Shown here: positions 17,995 through 26,919 of the stretch, one piece after another
Layout of the letters: each line of letters starts with the position of its first letter
Position numbering within the stretch: position 1 is the first letter of the stretch
Assembly: GCF_014651495.1 (NCBI RefSeq)
Contig: NZ_BMWZ01000003.1
Span: forward strand, 124,001 to 188,000
DNA: 64,000 bases
Source: Algibacter mikhailovii
GTDB lineage: Bacteria > Bacteroidota > Bacteroidia > Flavobacteriales > Flavobacteriaceae
Direction of reading: 5' to 3'
Translations under genes and position numbers: made by a program
Notes under the pieces: generated by a model
The model's database searches: none
Seen by the model: only the letters and a program-made list of their open reading frames with translations
Told to the model about the DNA's origin: nothing

Positions 17995-19131
17995 TTAATA
18001 TTTACCTCTAAATGCAGACGGAGTTTCGGAAGTAAATTTTTTAAAAGCGGCATAAAATGTAGATTTTGAGTTAAAACCACATTCTAATCCTATAGCTACT
18101 ATAGTATAATCCTTAAAATCACTATTAGAAAGAAACTTCTTGGCTTGCTCGACCCTTAATCCATTTATAAAATCAGAGAAATTATAATCACTATAAGAAT
18201 TTATTAATTTTGATAAATAACTTTTACTCATGCCAAAATCAGCAGCTAATACCTCCATACTTAATAAAGGATCGAGATATAACTTCGCTTGAATTATATG
18301 GGCTCTTACCTTATCAAAATCTTGTTGATGTTTGTCATTAAAGAAATCGTCCTCAGCATGAAAACGGCCTTCTAAATTCTGAGAACCAATAAGCACTTTA
18401 TCTGTTTGTATTGAACTTCGTAAAACAATTCTATCTCTTAAAACATTGTACTTATAGAACCCTTGATACCCCATCCAATATAAAACTATAGAAGAACTAA
18501 GATTTAAAAACTTATAGGCATCATTATTACCTGTTAGCATTTTGACGCCAACAGCAATGGCCCAAAAACCAATAACCATTACCCCCATTCTAATAAACCA
18601 TTTAATCCAATTTAAATCATCATAAGACAATATGTACGTAATTAAATGATCTCTTTTAAAGATTAGCAAACAGGCCTTTACAAAAAGAAAAATGCTAAAT
18701 ACTAAATTGAAAATTTCTTCAAATATGGTGTAGTTTTCAATTATTGAAGTGTTTCTATCTGGAACATTAAAATATACAAATGCAATTAAGGCGAACCTAA
18801 CTAGCATTTCAATAACGAAAACTAGTCTTGAAAATTTCAAGAAATCCCTAACCTTATTCTGAACTTGTACAAAGTGCGTTGCAAAGGCATAAAACATAGG
18901 TAAAATAAAAACATACCAGGGCACTAGTAATTGTTGTATCACAAACAAATCTGAAACATAGCCATTATCTATTAACCACCGCTGAAGATTATTTAATGAG
19001 ATAAAAAGAACTGTGAGGTTTAAAAAAATTATAACTCTATCACATTTTTTTTTCACAAAAGTCGTCACAAGATTAAATCCAAAACCTTGTATCACACCTG
19101 CAATTAAAAAAAAGTTGATAATTGAAGTCAA
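17995..19131 (-). CDS. Membrane-anchored AraC-family transcriptional regulator
   Basis: 378 residues. About seven hydrophobic helices fill residues 1-230, followed by a charged linker and a C-terminal AraC DNA-binding domain (about 280-378). The domain has two helix-turn-helix units: MEVLAADFGMSKSYLSKLINSYS and YTIVAIGLECGFNSKSTFYAAFKKFTSETPSAFR, the classic AraC signature ending. The seven-helix plus AraC architecture is common in Bacteroidota and suggests a membrane signal sensed directly by a DNA-binding protein. Target and signal unknown; no obvious partner gene. Confidence 0.87.
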   Translation of the reverse strand: MTSIINFFLIAGVIQGFGFNLVTTFVKKKCDRVIIFLNLTVLFISLNNLQRWLIDNGYVSDLFVIQQLLVPWYVFILPMFYAFATHFVQVQNKVRDFLKFSRLVFVIEMLVRFALIAFVYFNVPDRNTSIIENYTIFEEIFNLVFSIFLFVKACLLIFKRDHLITYILSYDDLNWIKWFIRMGVMVIGFWAIAVGVKMLTGNNDAYKFLNLSSSIVLYWMGYQGFYKYNVLRDRIVLRSSIQTDKVLIGSQNLEGRFHAEDDFFNDKHQQDFDKVRAHIIQAKLYLDPLLSMEVLAADFGMSKSYLSKLINSYSDYNFSDFINGLRVEQAKKFLSNSDFKDYTIVAIGLECGFNSKSTFYAAFKKFTSETPSAFRGKY

Positions 19132-19242
19132 AATCGTCAGTAAAATTTTACTAAATATAAGAAATTCAACAATTTAGTACTATTTCTGAAAATAAAAATC
19201 CTCCACCTAAATCAAAAAAAACAATTAAACCACCAAGATCAC

Positions 19243-19368
19243 CTAAATACATACTTCATTAAAGAATGTGGTATATGCAATCCACAATTTCTTTTGTACT
19301 TGTTTTGATACCTCTTGAGTATACAACCAAGGCGTTCTTAATGATGCCAAAGTAAACTCAATGCTCAT
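19243..19368 (-). CDS. Possible 41-residue ORF overlapping the stop of the antiporter gene
   Basis: Begins with an ATG that shares one base with the antiporter stop (TAATG arrangement), a typical translational-coupling junction. It encodes 41 residues starting MSIEFTLASLRTPWLYTQEV and rich in aromatic and basic residues, with no membrane helix. No similarity is recognised. It may be a real coupled small protein, a decayed gene end, or chance. Low confidence. Confidence 0.3.
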   Translation of the reverse strand: MSIEFTLASLRTPWLYTQEVSKQVQKKLWIAYTTFFNEVCI

Positions 19369-20312
19369 TAATTACCAGTAAATAACAGGAACATAAATGC
19401 ACCATAACCAATAACTAGAACAAATCCTTTCCATCTACTTATTTCTAATTTCTTTGGCAAAAGAACTAGGGGAATTAAGACTGCCGCAAAAGCTAACATC
19501 CAGAAGATATCATTTGAAAGTATGCTGCCCTCGGTAACGGGGATAGGCTTTACCAAGGCTGTCAAGCCAAGTACGGAACCAATATTAAAAATATTACTAC
19601 CTATTAAGTTCCCTAAAGAAATAGCTTTTTCTTGCTTAGCCGCAGCAATAACTGAAGCTGCTAGTTCTGGTACACTAGTACCAATTGCTATTAAAGATAC
19701 GCCAATTACAGCCTCACTAACCCCTATTGCCCTTGCGATATCTTTTGAACCCGCAACGAGCCACTCACTGCCAAAATAAAGCGAGGCCGCACCAATAAGT
19801 AGCCACAAGCCAATCTTAAAATTTGAAACAATAGCCAAAGCATCATCTACCTCTTCTACAACAACATCCTTTTTAGCCTTCTTAATAAGTACGAATAGAA
19901 AAGTTATTAGACCAACAAATAAAACGCCCCCCTCTAAAACAGATAATACATCATCATTTTTTAGGAAATAATACAATGCTATTGAAAACACCATCATTAC
20001 TGGCCAATTAAGTTTATAGAATGACTGATCAACCAATATTGACCCTACCATAGCAGTAATACCTAGCACCAGGCCTATATTGGCAATATTAGAACCAATT
20101 ACGTTATTAATAGCAATAGCTGGCGAACCTGAAAACGCAGCTTGAAGACTCACGAGCAATTCAGGAGCAGATGTCGCAAAAGAAACTACAGTCATCCCTA
20201 TGATCATTTTGGAAATATTGAATTTAAAAGATAAGGCTACCGATGACCGTACTAAATACTCCCCACCTAAAACCAACAATATAAATCCAAGAATTACCCA
20301 AACAATACTCAT
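19368..20312 (-). CDS. Calcium/sodium antiporter, CaCA family (YrbG-like)
   Basis: 314 residues with about ten membrane helices in two inverted halves. Both alpha-repeats are present: GMTVVSFATSAPELLVSLQAA with NNVIGSNIANIGLVLG (about 39-86), and GVSLIAIGTSVPELAASVIAA with GNLIGSNIFNIGSVLG (about 203-250). The Glu residues of the two PEL motifs and the GSN motifs form the ion sites in the family. A cytoplasmic acidic loop (VVVEEVDDA) separates the halves. It exchanges Ca2+ for Na+ across the inner membrane. A possible small ORF is coupled to its stop. Confidence 0.93.
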   Translation of the reverse strand: MSIVWVILGFILLVLGGEYLVRSSVALSFKFNISKMIIGMTVVSFATSAPELLVSLQAAFSGSPAIAINNVIGSNIANIGLVLGITAMVGSILVDQSFYKLNWPVMMVFSIALYYFLKNDDVLSVLEGGVLFVGLITFLFVLIKKAKKDVVVEEVDDALAIVSNFKIGLWLLIGAASLYFGSEWLVAGSKDIARAIGVSEAVIGVSLIAIGTSVPELAASVIAAAKQEKAISLGNLIGSNIFNIGSVLGLTALVKPIPVTEGSILSNDIFWMLAFAAVLIPLVLLPKKLEISRWKGFVLVIGYGAFMFLLFTGN

Positions 20313-21004
20313 AAAATATTTTTTACGAAGATAGATGAAAGTAAAAAAGTGAAAAGTGAAAAAATGAAAATTTTTAAAAACTTAAAAAATAGCCTTAGAA
20401 CCAAGGCAGTATTTAATTAAATCAAGACACGACTTAATACCTTCTTTCATTTATGCTTTTACCATCATTTAAAGATTAAATCTATTAAAAACACCATTTT
20501 ATGAATAAAAATCCCCTTGGATTCAAAACAACCTCCAAAAAAACCCCTTGAATTATTACATATTAAAACAATAAAAGCTAATTAGTATTTCATTTTAAAA
20601 CACAAATCAAGACAACAACATTACATATGTAACACAAATCATCTTTTTACTTACACATCAGCATTCAAATTCATAGATTTTATACTATTCATTTGGCGGA
20701 CATATGGCAAAATATATATCTTAAAAAAATAGTGCTATAAACAACCTAATTATTAACCTTTAATACCTGAAAAAAATGATAACGCTTGCCAAACTTGTAA
20801 TTGATGTAATACTTTTTATTATATCATTCATCTAACCCATAAAAATGTAAAACTTCGTCTAGAATGAGTTTTATAATTTTTTACAAACCTAAAAGCAAGT
20901 ATTAAACTTTTCAGAGTAGACTCCAAGGAAAACTTCATAATAGAATATTTCCCTTTTAGGGTTAGTACAACTTTACTCAAATAATTTTATTCACCTAAAA
21001 ACAT
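20313..21004. other. 692-base AT-rich intergenic region
   Basis: Lies between the divergent antiporter and SPFH genes. It contains simple A-rich direct repeats near 20340-20370, a perfect 12-base palindrome TTACATATGTAA (20621-20632) and a 19-codon hydrophobic open frame (20776-20835). No full gene, RNA gene or reliable promoter was identified. Confidence 0.5.
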
Positions 21005-22354
21005 ATGACTATGCTAACAATTCTCGGAATTTCATTAATTATTATTGGACTATTATCCTTCATTTTAAAACTTGTCCTTAAACCAAATAAACTTATAGAT
21101 TGGTTTAATAAAAAACGTAGTTTACAAATCACCATTATAGGCTTAATTATGAGTGCATTTACAGGCATGTTCTTTTACGCCGATGCCGGAACTGCTTATG
21201 CAGTACAATACGTAACCGGAGGAGACAAAATGATAACCACACAAGGCGTAAAATTAAAATGGTGGGGAAGAATTATTCCTTTGTCCTATGAAACTTCTAT
21301 AAAAGATATTATTACCGCTCCAAAGGAAGAACTTCCAAGAAACGGACAAGGTATTTACAATAGAAAAGCCCAAAAATGGGAGTTTAGTGATGCCATTAAG
21401 GCTGAAATAAGTACCTCTGTAATTGTGGGTGTCAACATAAATGACGAGGCGGTATTTCTTAACATGGCCGACAGAAATCGCAGCGAAGCTAAACTCATAT
21501 ATGGAAGAGTTCTACCCAACATAGATGCTGCAATAAAAAACACTTGTAAATTAATGGATGCACAAGATTATATCTCTGGTCAGGCCTCTGATTTTGATAG
21601 ATACTTTAGAGACCAACTTGAAAATGGTATGTATCAAGTAGAATTATACTATGAATCTGATAATAACAACGAAATTGTTGGAGATACTTCAACCGTAAGA
21701 CAAATAAAAATTGGAAAATCCAGTAAACAAAAAAAGTTTAGAATAAAAAGAGATTCAAGTGGTGAAATAATAAGAGATAACTCGAACACATTGAAACAAT
21801 ACGGATTAAAGATTTATCAAGCCCAGGTCACGGGAATCGATTGGGAAGAATCATTTGATAAAAGACTAGATCTTCAAAAAAATGAAGTCGCTCAAACTCA
21901 ATTAGAAAAACAACAAGCAGAACGCGAATATTATAGAGCAAAAAAAGAAGTTGCCAAAGGTGAGTCTGAAAAAGCTAAAGAAAGAGCACGATTAGAAAAA
22001 ATTCAAATTCAACAAACTATTGAAGCGGAAACTCAAGCCAAAGTTGCCGGATTTAATTTAATAAAGGAAAAAAAGCAATTTGAAGTCGAGCAGTTCAAAG
22101 CTAAAAGTAAAAAAGTAGCCGCTGATGCGCAATACTATGAAAATGCGAAATTAGTAAGTGCTGGTTTAACCCCTCAGGAAAAAGCGGAGTGGAATTATAA
22201 AACAACCGTTGGTGTGGCGCAACAACTTAAAGATTTAAGTCTGCCTCAAACCTATATTGACGGTGGAACAAATGGAAGTAATGGCAATTTATTACAATCA
22301 TTAATTGGTGCAGATTTAGCTAAGAAAATGATGAATAATGGAGTAAAAGAATAA
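21005..22354 (+). CDS. SPFH/band 7 (prohibitin-like) membrane protein
   Basis: 449 residues. Two N-terminal hydrophobic segments (about 3-25 and 38-60) anchor it, followed by a band 7 domain (about 70-290) including strands such as VQYVTGGDKMITTQGVKLKWWGRIIPL and the conserved helix-strand DAQDYISGQASDFDRYFRDQL. A long charged coiled coil follows (about 290-390: QKNEVAQTQLEKQQAEREYY and onward) and then a C-terminal segment. SPFH proteins form large ring or cage assemblies on membranes and often associate with proteases or stress systems. There is no NfeD or FtsH partner next to it. Specific role unknown. The start at 21005 has an alternative ATG two codons downstream. Confidence 0.8.
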   Translation: MTMLTILGISLIIIGLLSFILKLVLKPNKLIDWFNKKRSLQITIIGLIMSAFTGMFFYADAGTAYAVQYVTGGDKMITTQGVKLKWWGRIIPLSYETSIKDIITAPKEELPRNGQGIYNRKAQKWEFSDAIKAEISTSVIVGVNINDEAVFLNMADRNRSEAKLIYGRVLPNIDAAIKNTCKLMDAQDYISGQASDFDRYFRDQLENGMYQVELYYESDNNNEIVGDTSTVRQIKIGKSSKQKKFRIKRDSSGEIIRDNSNTLKQYGLKIYQAQVTGIDWEESFDKRLDLQKNEVAQTQLEKQQAEREYYRAKKEVAKGESEKAKERARLEKIQIQQTIEAETQAKVAGFNLIKEKKQFEVEQFKAKSKKVAADAQYYENAKLVSAGLTPQEKAEWNYKTTVGVAQQLKDLSLPQTYIDGGTNGSNGNLLQSLIGADLAKKMMNNGVKE

Positions 22355-22409
22355 TAAAAGAATACGCTCCAATAGTGCTTTATCTATTCTAAACAAAAAT
22401 CAATTATAT

Positions 22410-22446
22410 AGAAACCAGAGCCTAAAAGACTCTGGTTTCTATTTTT
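22410..22446 (+). terminator. Terminator of the SPFH gene
   Basis: 11-bp perfect stem AGAAACCAGAG / CTCTGGTTTCT, 9-base loop, followed by ATTTTT. Confidence 0.85.
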
Positions 22447-22490
22447 AATTGTTTATTATTCCATAAATTTGATATATAGATTTTAAAATC

Positions 22491-22643
22491 ATGCAAAAAA
22501 AGCTATTCAAAATATTGGCTAGACTTAATAAGGTATTACTACCAATTTACAGCAAAAAACAATTGGACTTAGCTAAAGCTAGTAAAATACAAATGGCCAT
22601 TATAGGCTGGAAGTGGTATGTTACTAAAAATGCTCTAGACTAG
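22491..22643 (+). CDS. Conserved flavobacterial small basic protein (about 50 residues)
   Basis: 50 residues starting MQKKLFKILARLNKVLLP and ending WKWYVTKNALD. Very basic, with one amphipathic helix at each end and a conserved-looking core LDLAKASKIQMAIIGW. From memory, near-identical short proteins occur across Flavobacteriia and are often labelled SsrA-binding protein in databases, a label that does not fit because real SmpB is about 150 residues. A TAAATTTG -7 element lies at 22464-22471, about 20 bases before the ATG, and a terminator isolates it from the SPFH gene. Function unknown. Confidence 0.72.
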   Translation: MQKKLFKILARLNKVLLPIYSKKQLDLAKASKIQMAIIGWKWYVTKNALD

Positions 22644-22699
22644 TTAATTTAGTAAACATATAGCCTTACAAACATGCCATAAAATCTAACTTAGGTCTT

Positions 22700-23236
22700 C
22701 TAAAAGCGATAACCAACACCCACCACTAAAGAATAGGTTGCGTACTCTTGTTTATAATCCCAATAAGCACCGGCCATTAATCCCCATGGCCCATTTAATT
22801 CATGGATAAATTCGCCACCAAGTCTTGTTACAAATAGATTTTCGTTTTTTTCTAATTCAATGCCTAGACCTGCCATTACCTTAAAAAAGCTGAAGAGTTC
22901 ATAAGAAGCACCACCCAGAACCATAAAAGCATTTTCCCTATTAAGCTCTTTTGAAAGCACTAAATATTTACCTAACTCAAAATCGAGCATTAAAATTAAT
23001 TCCCATCGCTCACTAATTTCTCTTGAATAATCAAAACCTATAGCAGGCACAAATACATCTCCAGAAGCCTCTGAATGCAGTTCTGAGCTTCCTGGTATAT
23101 GTGTGTATCCAAAATTTAATAAAAATGAATTCTTTAGTTCTGGTTCCTCAGATCGCGTTTCTTGAGCCATTAGATTTAGGTTTCCCAATAGAATCAAAAC
23201 CATCACTTTTGATAATAATTTGAACGTCGTATTCAT
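22700..23236 (-). CDS. Outer-membrane beta-barrel-like secreted protein, function unknown
   Basis: 178 residues from the ATG at 23236, chosen because it gives a normal signal peptide (MNTTFKLLSKVMVLILLGNLNLMAQ); an in-frame upstream ATG at 23308 would add 24 residues of unlikely charged sequence. The mature part alternates short amphipathic strands with turns (FLLNFGYTHIPG, AIGFDYSREISERWELIL, MVLGGASYELFSFFKVMAGLGIEL, LVVGVGYRF) and ends in an aromatic residue, typical of 8-stranded barrels. Convergent with the small basic-protein gene and divergent from the DUF5060 gene, which may be a functional neighbour; no direct evidence for that. Confidence 0.7.
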   Translation of the reverse strand: MNTTFKLLSKVMVLILLGNLNLMAQETRSEEPELKNSFLLNFGYTHIPGSSELHSEASGDVFVPAIGFDYSREISERWELILMLDFELGKYLVLSKELNRENAFMVLGGASYELFSFFKVMAGLGIELEKNENLFVTRLGGEFIHELNGPWGLMAGAYWDYKQEYATYSLVVGVGYRF

Positions 23237-23465
23237 AGTTTTCTTTTTATAATTACTCAAAGTTAAAGTTTTCAATGATTCCCAAAGTGATTCTTTATAA
23301 AATTTCATATAAAATTATTCGTCCTTGGTTCTTTTATAAATTCTTAACAACAGGAACTCTATAAAAAGGTCATCATTAAGATCTCGCAAAATAGTAGTGT
23401 ATTATAATAATTTTAAGATATTTGTAAGCAACTCATCAATAACCACTTATATTTTATAAAACTTC

Positions 23466-25289
23466 ATGAATTTAAAAACATCCAACCTCATTATTGTAAT
23501 ATGCTTTATTTTAGGTGTGTCAGAATTATTATATGCCCAGAATATAAAAGGTGAATTAAAAAAATGGCATAAAGTAACCCTAGAGTTTGAAGGTCCTTTA
23601 ACCGCTGAAGATGCAGAAAACAACCCTTTTCTTAATTATAAACTTGATGTTACATTTACACATAAAAAATCAGGTAAAACTTATGTTATTCCCGGATATT
23701 ACGCCGCAGATGGCAGGGCCGCAAATTCAAGTGCCAGCTCAGGGAATATTTGGAAAGTACATTTTGCGCCAGATGAAATTGGACATTGGGAGTACGCCGT
23801 GAAGTTTGTAAAAGGAAAATGGGCATCAATAAGAGTTTCTAATAAATTAAAGTCGGCCAACTATATGGATCAAATGACGGGTTCAATTAACATTGAGCAG
23901 ACTGATAAAGTAGGAAGAGATTTCAGGGGAAAAGGGCGTTTGCAATATGTTGGAGAACGTTATTTAAAATTTGAAGAAAACGGCGAGTACTTTCTTAAAT
24001 GTGGATCTGATGCTCCAGAAAATTTTCTTGCCTATGAAGATTTTGATGGCACTTTCCACAATGACGGTTATAAAGACGATTTGGTGAAAACTTGGGAAGC
24101 CCACTTACAAGATTGGAAAAAAAATGACCCCAGTTGGAAAAATGGTAAAGGAAAAGCTATTATAGGCGCTATTAATTATTTATCCTCAAAGGGTATGAAT
24201 GCCTTCTCTTTTATAACTATGAATATAGAAGGAGATGACAAAAACGTTTTTCCATATGTTGATTATAATACCTATGATCGGTTTGACACCTCAAAACTAG
24301 ATCAGTGGGAAATATTATTTGAGCACGCCGACAAACTTGGTATGTTTCTTCATTTCAAAACACTAGAGGCCGAAAATCAAGGTTTACTGGATCATGGTGG
24401 TACGGGACTTTACACCAAACTATATTACAGAGAACTTATTGCTCGTTTTGGACATCATTTAGCCCTTAACTGGAATCTTTGTGAAGAAACTGGCGACTGG
24501 CAAAACCCACCTAAAACATTTCCGGTAGATGTTCAAGGACGATTAACCCTTGCGAATTATGTATCCTCCATTGATCCCTACAAGCATCATATCGTTATTC
24601 ATAATGGCAATTGGTTTACCGGCCTATATGGTGTTGATAGTAAATTTACAGGGGCTTCACTGCAAACCAATAGAGCTGATTTTGCAAATGTGCATAAGCA
24701 AGTATTAAGAATATTCGACGAGGCCAATAGCGAAGGGAGTACTTGGGCAGTGGCATGTGATGAACCTGGTGATGCCCAACATGCCTTATTACCCGATTCT
24801 GAAAATCCTGAACATGATAATGCTCGTAAAAATGGATTATGGGGAGCTATGATGGCTGGCGCATGGGGAACAGAATGGTATTTTGGATATAAACACGCAC
24901 ATTCAGATTTAACCTGTCAAGACTTTAGATCTCGTGACCTTTTCTGGGAGCAGGGAAAAATATGTCTCGATTTTTTCAAGAATAACAATATAGAATACTG
25001 GAATATGAACTCTAATGACACTCTCATTTCATCTGATGGTGACTTTGTCCTAGCCGATGCAGGGAAAAGTTATGTGGTATTCCTTAAAAATGGCGGTGAA
25101 TCTACCTTAGACTTAGGTAGCAACAAGGGTACTTATGATGTTTTATGGTATAACCCTAGAACTGGCGGTAAACTTCAGCATGGCTCTATAAAAACCATAA
25201 GTCATAATGGTAACGGTAAACCTTCGCTAGGTGAAGCTCCTTCCCAAAAAAACATGGATTGGGTTGTGTATTTAAACAAAATTGAATGA
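23466..25289 (+). CDS. Secreted DUF5060 glycoside-hydrolase-like protein
   Basis: 607 residues. Signal peptide of about 24 residues (cleavage after LLYAQ). DUF5060-type N-terminal beta domain (about 28-140: WHKVTLEFEGPLTAEDAENNPF, YVIPGYYAADG, EIGHWEYAVKF). A TIM-barrel-like domain (about 160-510) has candidate catalytic acids in NWNLCEETGDW (about 337-347) and ACDEPGD (about 437-443). The C-terminal beta domain (about 520-605, YVVFLKNGGESTLDL, YDVLWYNPRTGG) is like the collagen-binding-like modules seen with this family. Families with DUF5060 include rhamnogalacturonan- and ulvan-associated enzymes, so a polysaccharide substrate is likely but unspecified. No SusCD pair, sulfatase or other glycosidase lies nearby. 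Confidence 0.78.
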   Translation: MNLKTSNLIIVICFILGVSELLYAQNIKGELKKWHKVTLEFEGPLTAEDAENNPFLNYKLDVTFTHKKSGKTYVIPGYYAADGRAANSSASSGNIWKVHFAPDEIGHWEYAVKFVKGKWASIRVSNKLKSANYMDQMTGSINIEQTDKVGRDFRGKGRLQYVGERYLKFEENGEYFLKCGSDAPENFLAYEDFDGTFHNDGYKDDLVKTWEAHLQDWKKNDPSWKNGKGKAIIGAINYLSSKGMNAFSFITMNIEGDDKNVFPYVDYNTYDRFDTSKLDQWEILFEHADKLGMFLHFKTLEAENQGLLDHGGTGLYTKLYYRELIARFGHHLALNWNLCEETGDWQNPPKTFPVDVQGRLTLANYVSSIDPYKHHIVIHNGNWFTGLYGVDSKFTGASLQTNRADFANVHKQVLRIFDEANSEGSTWAVACDEPGDAQHALLPDSENPEHDNARKNGLWGAMMAGAWGTEWYFGYKHAHSDLTCQDFRSRDLFWEQGKICLDFFKNNNIEYWNMNSNDTLISSDGDFVLADAGKSYVVFLKNGGESTLDLGSNKGTYDVLWYNPRTGGKLQHGSIKTISHNGNGKPSLGEAPSQKNMDWVVYLNKIE

Positions 25290-26060
25290 GGTTTAACTAC
25301 GCCTATTTATTTTAAGGGCTAAAGGCTTAGTCGTTTTGGCAGCATACAACCAACTATACAGCTAGCTTTAGGCTTCTTAAAGACATCTAAACACTAGTCA
25401 TTGATAACAATTTGAACTTATTCGTAACACATTTCATGTAAACCAACAAATAATAAATTGTACACATTAAAAGTACCTTTTTCTATCATTTCAAATGGAA
25501 TAATTAAGGTAACAGAAAAACAAACTGTGACAAATGAATAATTATTAAAAATTAGGATAGGGAATAAATAAAAAGGTTCATGCATCATTTAAACACATGA
25601 ACCTCTTAAATTCTCCCTTAAGAACTTAATTAATAGCTCTTTAAATGTAATCATTTTTTAAATACTATTGATTAAATTATCCCTTTTTTTTTATCTAAAA
25701 CCAAGAATTCTGTTTTTTCTACTTACCAAAACCGCAAAAAAACTCAAAGACTATCCCCTTAAAAAACTAAATAAAGCTATTAACCATCCAGACGCGAGAA
25801 TAATCTTTGAGCAAATTATAAGATACTGATTTTAAACCACATAAATACAATATTCTCTATAAAATACAGATAATTCCTCACATCTGGTAATTTGAAAGAA
25901 TTTTAACCTCTTTTTTGAGATTCGTTTAGCTGATTACCAAAAAACACAAACTTACAAGGATTTAAGGAGCCAAAACAACATAGAAATAACCGTGAATTTT
26001 TTAGCATAAACCTAAACAATTAATCCATGTTTTAGCTAGTCTTGTATATATTTCAAAAAC
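25290..26060. other. 771-base intergenic region with an orphan terminator-like hairpin
   Basis: No gene was found. At 25571-25604 a 9-bp stem (AGGTTCATG / CATGAACCT, 13-base loop) is followed on the minus strand by TTTTTATTT, so it looks like a minus-strand terminator. The only minus-strand gene upstream of it is the tRNA, which has its own terminator. The rest is AT-rich with stop codons in all frames. Confidence 0.4.
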
Positions 26061-26089
26061 AAAAAAGCCTCCAATCTCTTGGAAGCTTT
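26061..26089 (-). terminator. Terminator of tRNA-Arg copy 1
   Basis: Stem AAAGCCTCCAA / TTGGAAGCTTT with one mismatch and a 4-base loop, followed on the minus strand by a T6 run. It sits 11 bases beyond the tRNA 3' end. Confidence 0.8.
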
Positions 26090-26100
26090 ATTATCAGTAG

Positions 26101-26174
26101 TGACCTCGACAGGATTCAAACCTGTAACCTCTTGAGCCGTAATCAAGTGCGCTATTCAGTTGCGCCACGAGGCC
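26101..26174 (-). tRNA. tRNA-Arg (anticodon ACG), copy 1
   Basis: 74 bases, CCA not encoded. Acceptor GGCCTCG pairs with CGAGGTC (one G-U), D arm with GCGC stems, anticodon stem CTTGA/TCAAG with loop TTACGGC, anticodon ACG at 26140-26138, T arm with GGTTTGAATCC. Reads CGN codons after A34-to-inosine editing. Identical over the whole tRNA to the copy at 37063-37136. Confidence 0.95.
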
Positions 26175-26187
26175 ATTTTTGTGGCTG

Positions 26188-26195
26188 CAAATATA
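26188..26195 (-). promoter_or_regulatory. -7 element of tRNA-Arg copy 1
   Basis: TATATTTG on the minus strand, 13 bases ahead of the tRNA 5' end, a full TAnnTTTG match. The same element and flank are found at copy 2. Confidence 0.65.
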
Positions 26196-26853
26196 CAGTT
26201 TTTATTAAATTGGCCGCATTACAGTTTACAAAACAAGTAGCAGATGCTGTGTCTGAAATCGTGCTACTTGATCCTTATCCAATATAAATACCTGATTAAA
26301 AAACCTTTAAACAATGTGTGCTTTCAAATAAAAACCCCATACCCAAAGTATTAGGAATAATCTCATTATGAAACAAAATACTTTATGAGTATCTCGTTAA
26401 AAAAACAGAAGCATACAAATCCTTTTTTCAAGTTCCGTTGGAGTTTAAAACCCTAACAACTCCTAGAATATGATTTATTCCTTCTGATACATTCTTAAAT
26501 ATCCATTCGGTAATATCTCAATAAATTAGGATCAAGTTCCCAAATCAACAGTCCTAGTGTTTTTATAATGAGATTAGTCGTTACTAAACTTACAATAAAC
26601 AAAACCACCGTTTAAGGGAATCATCATTTCTCCATGTTTTAACCGCCATGAGAAACCATAACGGTGATAAGTTATTTATAAAACTTTACTCTAAGCAGAC
26701 TAAATTAAATAATAATTAATGTAGTCCGTATTAACATAATTGTGCAAAAAAATAACTGTTTTTAGTTTTACTTTGCTCATTATGAATTTCTGTATAAATC
26801 CTCAAGGAGAAAATTTCTATTTAGCTTTTATTTAATAATTGTTGCTTTGCATC
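26196..26853. other. Intergenic region between tRNA-Arg and the RND operon
   Basis: About 660 AT-rich bases. Short open stretches exist but are interrupted; a minus-strand run of about 29 codons at 26430-26517 is too short to call a pseudogene. No RNA gene was recognised. Confidence 0.4.
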
Positions 26854-26898
26854 GGTAACCTTTGTTACAAACTCCATCTACATACTCAGTTACTTTTG
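26854..26898 (+). promoter_or_regulatory. Crp/Fnr-type class II promoter of the RND operon
   Basis: 16-base palindromic site GGTAACCTTTGTTACA (26854-26869, one mismatch from perfect TGTAA-N6-TTACA) and -7 element TACTTTTG (26891-26898). Site centre to first base of the -7 element is 29.5 bases, which puts the site near -41.5, the class II activator position. Its reverse complement shares TGTAACAAAGGTTAC with the palindrome at 35467-35482. Confidence 0.7.
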
Positions 26899-26919
26899 CA
26901 TTAATAAAACAATTTATTA

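Noticed and set aside
20621-20632. Palindrome TTACATATGTAA as a further Crp/Fnr-type site
   Set aside because: Arm spacing is wrong for TGTAA-N6-TTACA, and no -7 element lies 29.5 bases away.
20776-20835. 19-codon hydrophobic open frame (MITLAKLVIDVILF start)
   Set aside because: Short, in AT-rich sequence, no promoter or conservation evidence; could be chance.
26042-26287. 81-codon plus-strand open frame across tRNA-Arg
   Set aside because: It is the complement of the tRNA and its terminator; a similar frame would arise at any copy of this tRNA.
26430-26517. Minus-strand stretch of about 29 sense codons resembling a gene remnant
   Set aside because: Too short and bounded by stops on both sides; no recognised family.
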